From Brevibacterium sediminis (GTDB lineage Bacteria; Actinomycetota; Actinomycetes; Actinomycetales; Brevibacteriaceae): 64,000 nt of DNA. The notes under the pieces were generated by a model, which saw only the letters and a list, made by a program, of their open reading frames with translations, was not told the origin of the DNA and ran no database searches. The first letter of the stretch is position 1. Each line of letters opens with the position of its first letter. A program made the position numbers and the translations under genes. Location of the stretch: assembly GCF_013623905.1 (NCBI RefSeq), contig NZ_JABKDD010000002.1:186001-250000 (forward strand), in the 5' to 3' direction. Shown piece after piece: positions 1 through 8,999 of the stretch.

Positions 1-339
1 GATCAGAGTCAGGGCGAGCTGCCAGATGCCGGAGCCGTAGAAGTTGACGAGTATCTCGCCCACGAGCACCCCGAACGTCGCTCCGATGCCGATCTCGAGG
101 GCGCGGCGCAGGCGACGGTCGACGACGGGGCCGATGCCGACGGCGGAGGCGACCGCGGCAAGGAACGGATACGGGTGGCCGAGCACATAGACGCAGAAAG
201 CGTAGGCGGCGGTCGCGGCGATGGGGATCTGGATCAGCTGACCGGAGTTCACCCACACACGCTTGAGCCCTAAGCGCAGGCGGTGGGCGACGACGTTGAA
301 CCCCCGCCGAGGCAGTTCGCTGACCCGATTGTCCGCCAT
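1..339 (-). CDS. FUSC / aromatic acid exporter family membrane protein, N-terminal part (cut by window edge)
   Basis: The gene starts at an ATG at 339 and runs leftward off the window, so only 113 residues are seen. A basic N-terminus (LPRRGFNVVAHRLRLGLKR) is followed by hydrophobic stretches at about residues 35-53, 58-72 and 86-112, with the short loop VVDRRLRRALEIGIGATFG between the second and third. Closely spaced helices with an Arg-rich loop match the N-terminal half of FUSC/ArAE-type inner-membrane transporters, thought to export aromatic or other organic acids. It is divergent from pepN with 85 bp between the two starts. The family call rests on this pattern only; substrate unknown. 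Confidence 0.6.
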   Translation of the reverse strand, partial: MADNRVSELPRRGFNVVAHRLRLGLKRVWVNSGQLIQIPIAATAAYAFCVYVLGHPYPFLAAVASAVGIGPVVDRRLRRALEIGIGATFGVLVGEILVNFYGSGIWQLALTLI

Positions 340-424
340 CAGTCCCCTCTGCCGTTCGCCGGTGCTGTACTCAGAATACCGGAAATGTGGCATGCTAAAG
401 TCTGTCCGCCGAGGAGGCTATTGA

Positions 425-3400
425 ATGACAACGAATCTCACCCGAAGCGAAGCGCAGAGCCGAACACAGCTGCTCGAGGTCGATTCCTACTCAGTCCATA
501 TCGACGTCAGCAACGCCGAAACCGATGCCGACACGTACCTGTCTCGCACTGTCGTCGACTTCTCCGCCCGCTTCGTCGATTCGACATTCATCGACCTCAT
601 CGCCGACTCCGTGACCTCAGTTCTGATCAATGGTGAGAGTCTCTCCCCCGCCGAGGTCTTCGACGGCGCCCGAGTCACGTTCCCCGTCCGCGCCGGCCGC
701 AATTCCCTGACGATCGAGGCGCAGGCCCGCTATTCCACCTCGGGCGAGGGTCTGCACCGGTTCACTGATCCGGCCGACGGCAAAACCTACCTCTATACAC
801 AGTACGAACCCACCGACGCCCGTCGCGTCTTTGCGAATTTCGACCAGCCCGACCTCAAGGCCGAGTTCATCTTCACGGTCACCGCTCCCGCACATTTCCA
901 GGTTCTGTCGAACCGGGCCGAGGCGCGGACGGAACCGGCCGATGGTGCGGCGGGGGCCGCCTCGGCGGGATTCGAGCCTGCGAACGGATCTGCCTCGGCG
1001 GCCGCGGTCACCCATTACTTCGAACCGACGCTCAAGCAGTCGAGCTACATCACCTGCATCACCGCGGGCCCCTACGAGGGGGCGACGGACGAGTGGACGG
1101 ATCCGCGCACCGGGCAGACCGTGCAACTGGGCGCCTGGACGCGCGCGAGCCTCGTCGACCACCTCGACGCGGAGGACATCTTCGGCGTTACGAAGGCGGG
1201 CCTCGACTTCTTCACCTCCGAATTCGACTACCCCTATCCATGGGGAAAGTACGATCAGATCTTCGTTCCCGAGTACAACCTCGGCGCGATGGAGAACCCC
1301 GGTCTGGTGACGTTCACGGACAATCTGATCTTCCGGGACAAGGTCACGGACGCGAACTACGAGTCCCGTGCCAATGTCATCCTGCACGAGATGGCGCATA
1401 TGTGGTTCGGCGATCTCGTCACGATGAAGTGGTGGGATGACCTGTGGCTCAAGGAATCCTTCGCCGATTTCATGGGCGGGCTCGCGCTTGCCGAGGCGAC
1501 GCGGTTCACCGATGGGTGGGTGACCTTCGCGTTGCGCCGCAAGGCGTGGGCGTACACGCAGGACCTGTATCCGACGACGCACCCTATCGTCGCCGACATC
1601 CCCGATGTCGAGGCCGCGAAGCTCAACTTCGATGGCATCACCTATGCCAAGGGCGCATCCGTGCTCAAGCAGCTCGTCGCGTTCGTCGGCCGGGAGGCTT
1701 TCTTCGCCGGTTCGCGGCTGTATTTCAGACGGTTCGAATACGGCAATACCGAGTTGGCTGATTTCCTCGAATGCCTCGCCGAGGCGGCTCCCGACCGGGA
1801 CATCGCGAACTGGGCGGCCGCGTGGCTGGGGACGTCCGGAGTCTCGGAGCTGTCCCTGCAGCTCACGACGGCAGACGGTTCGTCTGGGTCCCCGGATGGG
1901 TCGGCAGGGTCCGCGGACGGGTCAGCTGGGTACTCGGCCGGATCCGCGGTCGGGTCGGCCGTGTTCTCCCAGGGTGGGGCCGGGACCGGGGCCGAAGGAG
2001 GTTCTGCCGGTACCGATGCCGCCGCGCAGAGCGCGGGACGCGGGAAGCTCGTGGCTTCGAGCTCGGGCGCAAGGCTGCGCAGCCCGGATGCGGTCGGCGA
2101 CGATTTCGACGGGGCTGCCGGGGACGCTCACGAGGCAGGGCCCGGGTCGAGCGGCAGGACAGAACCGCCTCGGCGACGGTCCGGTTCGGAGAAGGTCACG
2201 GGTGCCACGATCACTCAGTCCGATTCGGCCGAGGGCACAGCCCTGCTGCGGCCGCACACGATCGAGATCGCCACGCTCGGGCGGTCGGGGCGGGCGATCG
2301 TTCCCCTCGATTCCTTCCGTTTCGAGTTCTCGACCGAGTCGGCCGACGTCGAGCAGCTGATCGGTCGCAGCGCCGGCGTGATCACTCTGCTCAATTACAA
2401 CGACCTGGACTATGCGCGGGTGCGCCTCGATCCGGAGTCGACGGAGGCGGCGGTCACCTCGGCGTCGCGGATCACGGATCCGCTGTCACGGGCCCTGGTG
2501 TGGTCGGCCTTGGACAATGCGGTGCGCGATGGGCTCATGCCGGTGCAGAAGTACCTCACCGCCTATGCCCGCAGCCTGGGCAAGGAGAGTCATGCCGGGA
2601 TCATGGCGGGGCTCAGCCAGACCGCTCTGACCTGCATCGATCAGTGGGTGGCGGACCGGAATTTCGATGCCGCGATCATGGGGCTTCTGGGAGCGGCGTT
2701 GGATGCGTTGGCGGCGGCGAAAGCAGGGTCGGATGCGCAGCTGCATCTGGCCAACCTCGTATTGGCGCTGACGTCGCGGACGGCCCGCTGCGCCGCCGGC
2801 AGTTCCGCGGTGGCTATGGGGCGTGGGTTCGCCAGCCAGATCCTGACGGTGCCGGTCGGTGAGGAGATCGACCGGATGTATGCCGGAGCTCCCGGGCAGG
2901 CCGGTTCGGCTGATCGGGCTGGTTCGGCTGGGCAGGCCGGTTCGATGAGCCAGTCGGCCGAAGCTTCCGGTGGTGCCCGCACGGGTCGCGGCGCCGAGCA
3001 TTCGACTGCGACGCTGCCGTTCCGGGGTCTCATCAATGATCATGCGCTGCGATGGAATGCGCTGACGGCGCTCGTCTGCCTCGGGTGGGCGGATCAGACG
3101 GATATCGCGCGGGAGAATCATTCGGATCCCAGCTCTTCGGGTCGACTTCACGCCGAGACGGCCAGTGCCGCACTGCCTCTGCCGATCGTCAAGATTCGTG
3201 CCTGGGAGGCGATCCGCGAGGCGGGAGCGCTGAGCAATGATGTTCTGTCGGCGATCATCGCCGGGTTCATCGCGCCGAGCGCGATGCCGCTCGTCGAGGA
3301 GTATGTCGATGAGTACTTCGATGGTCTGCTCGGGTTCTGGACGGACAATTCGATTGAGATCGCTCGCCGCCTGGTGCTCGGCCTCTATCCCCGGTGGTCC

Positions 3401-3550
3401 GTCGACGAGGAGGCTGTGGTCGAGAAGACCGACGCATGGTTGGCCGCCAACGACGATGCACCTGCGGCTCTGCGCCGGCTGGTCATCGAACGTCGGGATG
3501 ATCTGGCCCGTGCCATCTTCCTGAAATCGACTCAGAGCTCGCGGCACTGA
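425..3550 (+). CDS. pepN: Aminopeptidase N (M1 zinc metallopeptidase) with low-complexity insertions
   Basis: Cytosolic zinc aminopeptidase that removes N-terminal residues from peptides. The exopeptidase motif GAMEN is at residues 287-291 and the zinc site HEMAH at 321-325, with the third ligand Glu344 in LKES. The start ATG follows GAGGAG at 411-416 by 8 nt. At 1041 residues it is some 170-190 longer than usual PepN. The excess is largely two Gly/Ser/Ala-rich insertions: about residues 480-605, with iterated GSAGSADGSAG-like units between the catalytic and C-terminal halves, and about 820-862. A smaller Ala-rich loop near residues 178-196 carries a copy of the dispersed GCCGCCTCGGCG word. 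These tracts are absent from the M1 family in general and are probably disordered. The catalytic residues are intact. Confidence 0.95.
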   Translation: MTTNLTRSEAQSRTQLLEVDSYSVHIDVSNAETDADTYLSRTVVDFSARFVDSTFIDLIADSVTSVLINGESLSPAEVFDGARVTFPVRAGRNSLTIEAQARYSTSGEGLHRFTDPADGKTYLYTQYEPTDARRVFANFDQPDLKAEFIFTVTAPAHFQVLSNRAEARTEPADGAAGAASAGFEPANGSASAAAVTHYFEPTLKQSSYITCITAGPYEGATDEWTDPRTGQTVQLGAWTRASLVDHLDAEDIFGVTKAGLDFFTSEFDYPYPWGKYDQIFVPEYNLGAMENPGLVTFTDNLIFRDKVTDANYESRANVILHEMAHMWFGDLVTMKWWDDLWLKESFADFMGGLALAEATRFTDGWVTFALRRKAWAYTQDLYPTTHPIVADIPDVEAAKLNFDGITYAKGASVLKQLVAFVGREAFFAGSRLYFRRFEYGNTELADFLECLAEAAPDRDIANWAAAWLGTSGVSELSLQLTTADGSSGSPDGSAGSADGSAGYSAGSAVGSAVFSQGGAGTGAEGGSAGTDAAAQSAGRGKLVASSSGARLRSPDAVGDDFDGAAGDAHEAGPGSSGRTEPPRRRSGSEKVTGATITQSDSAEGTALLRPHTIEIATLGRSGRAIVPLDSFRFEFSTESADVEQLIGRSAGVITLLNYNDLDYARVRLDPESTEAAVTSASRITDPLSRALVWSALDNAVRDGLMPVQKYLTAYARSLGKESHAGIMAGLSQTALTCIDQWVADRNFDAAIMGLLGAALDALAAAKAGSDAQLHLANLVLALTSRTARCAAGSSAVAMGRGFASQILTVPVGEEIDRMYAGAPGQAGSADRAGSAGQAGSMSQSAEASGGARTGRGAEHSTATLPFRGLINDHALRWNALTALVCLGWADQTDIARENHSDPSSSGRLHAETASAALPLPIVKIRAWEAIREAGALSNDVLSAIIAGFIAPSAMPLVEEYVDEYFDGLLGFWTDNSIEIARRLVLGLYPRWSVDEEAVVEKTDAWLAANDDAPAALRRLVIERRDDLARAIFLKSTQSSRH

Positions 3551-3720
3551 CCGGCGGTCGCCTCGGAGAAACCATACGGCGGTCGCCTCGGTGGGCGAGT
3601 TTCGATGAAATCGGGTCGCCGGTCATTCCGGTCGACTCTGCTCGATAGCCGCCTCGGCGGGCACCTCTCCCCAGGCCAGGCCCCTCCCCTCCCCTGGCCA
3701 GGTCTCTCAGCAATCGCCAT

Positions 3721-3789
3721 GCTCAGCAGACCTGGCGATGCTCCCCAGCTAGAGCCGTGCTCAGCAACCTTGGCGATGTTCCCAGCTAG
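3721..3789. repeat. Imperfect direct repeat, 31-32 bp x 2, in the pepN-NlpC gap
   Basis: GCTCAGCA...TGGCGATG...CCCAGCTAG occurs at 3721-3752 and again, with a few changes, at 3759-3789. The block ATCGCCA at 3713-3719 is inverted relative to TGGCGAT inside the first copy. The stretch 3551-3913 has no convincing gene. It also contains one GCCGCCTCGGCG word at 3648-3659 and the hairpin at 3807-3840. Confidence 0.7.
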
Positions 3790-3806
3790 GCCCTACTGAA
3801 ATCATT

Positions 3807-3840
3807 GATGGCCGGTGCCCTCCTCAGGGCACCGGCCATC
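3807..3840. terminator. Bidirectional hairpin terminator between pepN and the NlpC/P60 gene
   Basis: A perfect 15-bp inverted repeat (GATGGCCGGTGCCCT and its complement) with a four-base loop lies between two convergent genes. No T-run follows on either side, which is common for actinobacterial terminators. Confidence 0.75.
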
Positions 3841-3913
3841 AGTGTGTCGGCTGGTCACTCGACTGAACTGGTCAGGTCCTGGTTGGAACCGGGACCATCT
3901 GACTCGATCCAGA

Positions 3914-5002
3914 TCAGAGGATGCGGCGGGCTCCGGAGAATTCGTTTCCGGTGTCCCACTTCTTCCAGTCGGTGATGTAGACGTCTTTCGACGCGTTCGG
4001 CGAGTGGATCATCTTGCCGTCGCCGACGTACATTCCGACGTGATGGACTGTTCCCGAGCTGGTCGAGAAGAACAGCAGGTCTCCGGGCTTGAGGTTCGAC
4101 GAGGAGACAGCCTTGCCCGCCTTCGCCTGTTCTCCCGAGTCGCGAGGCAGATCGATGCCGTGGGCTTTGTAGATGGAGTAGGTGAATCCGGAGCAGTCGA
4201 ATCCGTAGGCGGAGACTCCGGCCCACAGGTAGCGCAGGCCCTCGAACTGCTTCGCGGTCTTCACGAGGTCTTTGCCGCTGGGCTTCTCGGGTTTGTCGCC
4301 GACGTCGTAGACATCCACGTCATCGATGTCGATCCAGGCGGCTCCACCTCCGGGGAGAGCGACGCGGACATCATCGACGTCCTGGGCGATGAGCGGCAGG
4401 TCGACGTTGAAGCTGACGTCGGCACCAGTGTCCTTGGTGAATTCGATGCCTTCGAGTTCGCTCTTGGGCTTCGTGACCACTGCGCGGGGCTGGTCTTCGG
4501 CGAGCTTTCCGAAGCGGTCGTTTTCGACCAGCTGCTTCTTGGGCAGCCAACCCGGGTAGCCCTTCTTGTTCTTCGGGGTCTTCTGGTCGGTCACGGCGAC
4601 CTTGGCCCAGCTGCCCTTGGTTTCGAGGACGGAGACTTCCGAACCGTAGGTTGCCTGTGTCTCGGTTTTTCCAGTCAGGCCCCGGCGCACATCGGTGGAT
4701 TCGAGGTTCTTGTTCCACTTCTTGAGGTCGACGGGGTGCTGGAGCGCGGGCTTGTCGACCTTGCGAGGGGCCTTCGGGTCGGTCCACAGTGTCGCGACCG
4801 TGACATCGACGTAGGCGGTCTCGCCCTTTTCGATCTTGCCGTCGGTGATTCGTTCGAGTTCTTGGCCGGGCACGACATCAGCGGAGATGCCGGACGTTTT
4901 TGCGGCGTCAGTCGACGACAGATTGCTCGACAGTGCGGGAGCACCGGCGCCGAAAACCAGTCCGACCCCAAGTGCTGCCGAAACAGCAATTTTGGTACGC
5001 AT
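3914..5002 (-). CDS. Secreted NlpC/P60 peptidoglycan hydrolase with SH3-like domains
   Basis: Extracellular cysteine peptidase expected to cut D-Glu-meso-DAP bonds in peptidoglycan stem peptides. The chosen start (MRTKIAVSAALGVGLVFGAG) gives a normal Sec signal peptide and follows GAAAGAGAAATA; an upstream in-frame extension to 5182 would bury the signal peptide and is disfavoured. SH3-like segments occupy about residues 50-240. The C-terminal NlpC/P60 domain has the catalytic Cys in YGFDCSGF (near residue 270), a His in VHHVGMYVGD and another polar/His site in KMIHSPN. It is a monocistronic gene, convergent with pepN, behind a promoter about 150 nt upstream and a long leader. Confidence 0.92.
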   Translation of the reverse strand: MRTKIAVSAALGVGLVFGAGAPALSSNLSSTDAAKTSGISADVVPGQELERITDGKIEKGETAYVDVTVATLWTDPKAPRKVDKPALQHPVDLKKWNKNLESTDVRRGLTGKTETQATYGSEVSVLETKGSWAKVAVTDQKTPKNKKGYPGWLPKKQLVENDRFGKLAEDQPRAVVTKPKSELEGIEFTKDTGADVSFNVDLPLIAQDVDDVRVALPGGGAAWIDIDDVDVYDVGDKPEKPSGKDLVKTAKQFEGLRYLWAGVSAYGFDCSGFTYSIYKAHGIDLPRDSGEQAKAGKAVSSSNLKPGDLLFFSTSSGTVHHVGMYVGDGKMIHSPNASKDVYITDWKKWDTGNEFSGARRIL

Positions 5003-5147
5003 TATTTCTCTTTCGGTCTGCAGGCCGGGGCCCGCGTGGGGGAAGTCTCCGAAGGTGCGCGAGCGCATTCGGCGTACAGCATTCGCCTCCGTTTCGACCT
5101 CTCCGCAAGGAGCGGCCTCGCCGTAGACGAGGTTCTGCACGGTGTCG

Positions 5148-5175
5148 ATTCTACTGGCTGTCACACGACTGTCAG
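5148..5175 (-). promoter_or_regulatory. Promoter of the NlpC/P60 gene
   Basis: Read on the minus strand, CTGACA (5175-5170), a 16-bp spacer and TAGAAT (5153-5148) form a good sigma-70-type promoter. Transcription would start near 5141, giving a leader of roughly 140 nt before the ATG at 5002. The rest of 5176-5320 contains no gene I can support. Confidence 0.55.
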
Positions 5176-5320
5176 CTTTCATGACACTGTGACAGGATAA
5201 CGCGGACTGGTCGTGGATTGAAGTCCACTTGCCCGAATCGATGCTGAGCTGAGACTTCGGCCCGGTGCCGATGGCCGATATCGGCCCCGATCGGAACCGG
5301 GGACAGACCTCAGCCAGGTG

Positions 5321-6436
5321 TCACATATCGGTGCCTGCATCAGCGACGCCGGAAGCTCCGGTGGAGCCGAGGAATTCCGTGGCAAGCAGGTCGATCGTCT
5401 GAGTCCGTCCTGGGTCTTCGCGTACGTCTTCGCCTTCCACGGCACCCGCAATCGGCTGAATCATGATCTCGTCGACCTCGAAGCGCTCGGCGAGTTCCTC
5501 GAGCTGCGCGGACACGGATTTCGTGTCGCCGATGATCCAGTTGCCGGAGAGCTCTTCGCCGACCATACGCTCTTGGTCGGTCATCACCGATCGCACGTCG
5601 TCGCCGGCCAGGTGCAGCTTCTCCATCGGTCCGCCGGTGCGCATTCTGGCCATCTGCAGCATGAATGGCTCCGAGCGCAGCCGCGCTTCTTCCTCGGTGG
5701 GTGCTGCGACGACGTTGGCCGTGACAAAGGTCTGCGGCTTGTCTCCGTAAGCGCCAGGCGTGAAATTGTCGCGGTAGATCTTCATTCCGGTGGTGGCACC
5801 CGATGCGAAGTGGTTGGCGAAGACATAGGGCATGCCGAGTTCAGCTGCCAGCCTGGCCGAGTAACCGGATGAACCGAGCAGCCACGGCAGCGGCTGCGTT
5901 CCCGGAGCTGCCGCGGGCGTCGCCTTGAGCACATGTTCGCGTCCACCGTGAAGCGGAACTCGCATCCCCTCGGGCCGCATGAGGCTGAGAGTGTCGATCA
6001 CGTGCTGGGGGAACTGTTCGACGGGATCGATTGCTCGTCCTTCACGGTCGACCATCCGTCCTTCACCGAGGTGGCCGCGCATTGCCGCCGAAGTGATCGG
6101 GTCCGTCCCCGGTGCGCGACCGATTCCCAGATCGATGCGGTCGCCGTAGACAGCGGAGAGCAGAGCGAACAGCTCGGCGACCGCCAGCGGGGCGTGATTG
6201 GGAAGCATGACTCCACCGGAACCGAGGCGGATCTGCTGTGTTCCCTGGCCGAGGTGCATGAGTTCGGGCCCTGGCATCGTCGATGCGATCGAGGGCATGT
6301 TGTGGTGCTCGGCGACCCAATAGCGGGTGAATCCGAGCTTGTCAGCCGTGTCGATGATCTGCTTTGAGGCGGCGAAGGAGTCTGCTGTCGTCTGTCCTGT
6401 ACGGACAGGAACGAGGTCAAGGATCGAAAGCTTCAT
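5321..6436 (-). CDS. LLM-class flavin-dependent oxidoreductase (luciferase-like, YhbW-type)
   Basis: Predicted cytosolic FMN/F420-type monooxygenase of the bacterial luciferase superfamily; substrate unknown. The start MKLSILDLVPVRTG is the canonical first strand of the family, so the ATG at 6436 is preferred over an in-frame upstream extension. Family features are RYWVAEHHNMPSIAS near residues 45-60, GSGGVMLPNHAPLAVAE near 85-101 and LGIGRAPGTDP. The C-terminal segment WIIGDTKSVSAQLEELAE is typical of flavin LLM enzymes that lack an independent reductase domain. Length 371 is normal. No strong Shine-Dalgarno is seen. It stands alone between the NlpC gene and the DUF222/HNH gene, all leftward. 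Confidence 0.88.
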   Translation of the reverse strand: MKLSILDLVPVRTGQTTADSFAASKQIIDTADKLGFTRYWVAEHHNMPSIASTMPGPELMHLGQGTQQIRLGSGGVMLPNHAPLAVAELFALLSAVYGDRIDLGIGRAPGTDPITSAAMRGHLGEGRMVDREGRAIDPVEQFPQHVIDTLSLMRPEGMRVPLHGGREHVLKATPAAAPGTQPLPWLLGSSGYSARLAAELGMPYVFANHFASGATTGMKIYRDNFTPGAYGDKPQTFVTANVVAAPTEEEARLRSEPFMLQMARMRTGGPMEKLHLAGDDVRSVMTDQERMVGEELSGNWIIGDTKSVSAQLEELAERFEVDEIMIQPIAGAVEGEDVREDPGRTQTIDLLATEFLGSTGASGVADAGTDM

Positions 6437-6554
6437 AACGAGGCAACAGTGCATGTGAGAAGAACATTCCGTTCCCCGCGGACCACGCCGCCGATGAACC
6501 GCACCATTGGTCTCGGCCACGTGTCCCGCGAATAACTGTCACATTGCCGGGGTT

Positions 6555-6614
6555 TTGCCAGCCGAACCCAAGTGCTTGTCAGCTGAACCTAAGTGCTTGT
6601 CAGCCGAAGAGAGT
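6555..6614. repeat. 21-bp direct repeat, 2 full copies plus a partial copy overlapping the DUF222 gene end
   Basis: TTG(C/T)CAGC(C/T)GAACC(C/T)AAGTGC occurs at 6555-6575 and 6576-6596, and TTGTCAGCCGAA begins again at 6597. The third copy contains the stop codon of the HNH gene (TGA at 6602-6600, minus strand), so the 3' end of that gene appears to have been duplicated downstream. Confidence 0.75.
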
Positions 6615-8999
6615 CTCTCCGATTTCCCGCGCGATGAACCGTGCGTGGAGCACCGGTTCTTGTGCTGGATCGATGGTCGCCGGTGGCACCCACGCGGGCC
6701 GACCGTCGATGAGCATTCTGCAGTCCCAATCGGTGTAATCAAGCAGGTGGTGATGCGCTGAACAGGCCAAAGTGAGATTGTTGACGTCAGTCTTGCCGTT
6801 CTGCGCCCATGGGACGATATGGTGCGCTTCGCACCAGCCGGGAGGAGTGTCGCATCCGGGGAACGTGCATCCCTGGTCACGGCTGGCGAGAATTGCCAGC
6901 TGTTTCTCTGTGGCCAACCGTCGTGCTGTCGCGAGTGCCAACGATTTCGCTCTTTCGCCCATGAGGTGGAAGAAGACCGATCCGTTCAGTCCTTCCAGAG
7001 CAGCGGAATCGATCGGGAACGGCGTTTCGACTCCCGTGACGGCCTTGCCGGTCTGGTTCGCCAGATCTTCCGCCTTGGCTGTGACGACCAGTGCGTAGGC
7101 CGCTCCGGCCTTGATGCGGTTCATTTCGATGTTGCCGATGACGCTGGAGAAACGCTCGTAGATGCGACGCCGGACACTCGGCTGCTCAGCGGCCATCGTC
7201 ACCAGTGAGCCGTCCTGCCTCACCCCGGCTCCCTGCGGGATCTCACCATTCGCGCCGACCTGTGGCGGGGTGAAGTCGAGCGAGGGGTCGAGACAGTCCG
7301 AGCGGTCGCCGCGCAGGACCTCCGTATAGACGTCGACGACTTCCTGGTCGAGGTCGCTCACACTGGCACTGCCGCTTTCGACTGCGGGGCGGGCGTCGTC
7401 GGCAGAACGGGTATCATCGGTGGCGCTCGCTCCGTCGATTGGGCGTTCGCCATCCGCGGGAGCGGCATCGATTCCCGCCGCATTCGCGCACCTGTCCTCG
7501 TCCGACTGAGAATCGGTTTTGATGCGCGAAGTCAGCAGGCCGTTGAGGATCCCACCGGTCTCCTCGTCGTGGCGACCTTTGAGGGTCCACGTTCCGTCCT
7601 TCGCCTGGCGCAGGTTGACAGCGAAGCTGTCCCGGTCTGCCGCTTCTTTCGGTTCTTGGCCGTCGGGATCGATCCAGCCCAGGATCTCTTCGAAGAGTGC
7701 ATGGATATCGCAGACGCGAACCGCCTGAGCCTTTTCGACGAGCAGGCTTTCAGCCTTGATCTTGTCGTCCTCCGATACGTTCACAGGCAGGTTCTTCAAA
7801 CATTTGGAGATCGTCGACGCCTGGTTTGCCGAGAGCACTCCTTCACGAAGGGCAGCTGCGAGAATCGGAAACTGCGCCTCGATCGATTCCCCGCTCATGC
7901 TGGTCCGCTTTCCCAGGCACTCAGCGAGCTGAGTGCGGCGATAGGCCTCTTGTGCAGACAGGTTGAGCCGATGTTGGACCAGCGCCTTCGTCGTCTTCGC
8001 CCCGTAGTCGCGGGGCGTGCCGACACGTTCGAACACGGAGAGGGTCACGACCGACAGGGACTCCGTCAGACGGTTCAAGGTCTCAAGACCATCGAGAAGA
8101 GTCACCGCGTCATCGGGCCCCATGGGGCGAGTGAAGTCGTGGAGCCCGTCGAGCAGGCCCTGCAGAGCGCAGATGCTTTCTGTGACTTCCGGGGCTGCGT
8201 GCTTCAAGTCTGACCAGCGAAACTCGTCGAGCAGGGGATGCGTGTCAGCTTCTGAGTCATAGCGTTCGGCGAGTGCCTTGTGTCGCTCCGCGCGTTCTAC
8301 CTCAGCGATACGTTCGGCTTCTTTCTGCGCCCGCTTCTTCGCCTCGTACCGCTCAACGTGGGCGTTCCACTCCGCTCTTTCACGCGCGAGTTCTTCGTCC
8401 TCTGCGCGAGCCTGCGGGTTCTTCTTCAGGAACTCCTCACGCTCCGCAGCTCGCTGTGTCTCACGTTCTTCGCGCTTTGCCTTCATCCACGCGCTTTGGC
8501 GTGCTTCGATCTCTTTGATGCAGGCCTGGACCTCTGCCTCGGTCTCCGGCATCGTCGTCCTGCTCGACCAGGGCCCCTGCCCGGCGTGGATATCGCCGTT
8601 CGGAAGAGCAGGCACAGCTGCGTCAGCCTCGATAGCGGTTGCTTGACCGCCGCCTGACGCAGCTGCGCCGCCGTCGACGACTGCATCGCTGCCGTCCTCG
8701 ACGGCGTCATCCTGTCCGTCACCAGCTTGGTCGGCGACCGCCTCGCCGTCGGCCAGGTTGTCGGCGATCCCGTCGAATCTGTCGGCGAGAGGATGACCGG
8801 TCAGATCGAATCCGGCCTCAGCGAGCAGCTCCCGGTAAGTCGACCTGGAGGAGTCACTGTCGGCAGACCGGGCAGAAGAGCCGGCCGCAGTTGGAGGGAG
8901 GTCACTGGGCGGTGAACCTTGAAGGGGTGGTGCCTGCGAAGCCTTTCCCGCTTCGCAATCATCGTGCTCGTCGTACCTTCGGTCGGGGATGAGAGCCAT
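6600..8999 (-). CDS. DUF222 domain protein with C-terminal HNH endonuclease (13E12-repeat type)
   Basis: Large actinobacterial HNH protein of unknown biological role. The N-terminal 140 residues are acidic and low in complexity. A strongly charged, probably coiled-coil segment covers about residues 145-245 (many E, R, K, A). The DUF222 domain covers about residues 260-560. At the C-terminus the HNH motif is clear: CTFPGC, then CEAHHIVPW, then LACSAHHHLLD, with zinc-binding CxxxC-type cysteines. The family often occurs in many copies per actinobacterial genome and some members are thought to act in phage or mobile-element biology, but no function can be assigned here. The start ATG at 8999 follows GAAGAAG. 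At 799 residues it is longer than most (450-600), mainly through the N-terminal region. Confidence 0.88.
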   Translation of the reverse strand: MALIPDRRYDEHDDCEAGKASQAPPLQGSPPSDLPPTAAGSSARSADSDSSRSTYRELLAEAGFDLTGHPLADRFDGIADNLADGEAVADQAGDGQDDAVEDGSDAVVDGGAAASGGGQATAIEADAAVPALPNGDIHAGQGPWSSRTTMPETEAEVQACIKEIEARQSAWMKAKREERETQRAAEREEFLKKNPQARAEDEELARERAEWNAHVERYEAKKRAQKEAERIAEVERAERHKALAERYDSEADTHPLLDEFRWSDLKHAAPEVTESICALQGLLDGLHDFTRPMGPDDAVTLLDGLETLNRLTESLSVVTLSVFERVGTPRDYGAKTTKALVQHRLNLSAQEAYRRTQLAECLGKRTSMSGESIEAQFPILAAALREGVLSANQASTISKCLKNLPVNVSEDDKIKAESLLVEKAQAVRVCDIHALFEEILGWIDPDGQEPKEAADRDSFAVNLRQAKDGTWTLKGRHDEETGGILNGLLTSRIKTDSQSDEDRCANAAGIDAAPADGERPIDGASATDDTRSADDARPAVESGSASVSDLDQEVVDVYTEVLRGDRSDCLDPSLDFTPPQVGANGEIPQGAGVRQDGSLVTMAAEQPSVRRRIYERFSSVIGNIEMNRIKAGAAYALVVTAKAEDLANQTGKAVTGVETPFPIDSAALEGLNGSVFFHLMGERAKSLALATARRLATEKQLAILASRDQGCTFPGCDTPPGWCEAHHIVPWAQNGKTDVNNLTLACSAHHHLLDYTDWDCRMLIDGRPAWVPPATIDPAQEPVLHARFIAREIGETLFG

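Noticed and set aside
6600-8999. Homing endonuclease or mobile element from the HNH motif
   Set aside because: The DUF222-HNH architecture is a chromosomal actinobacterial family; no intron, intein, integrase or target-site features are present.
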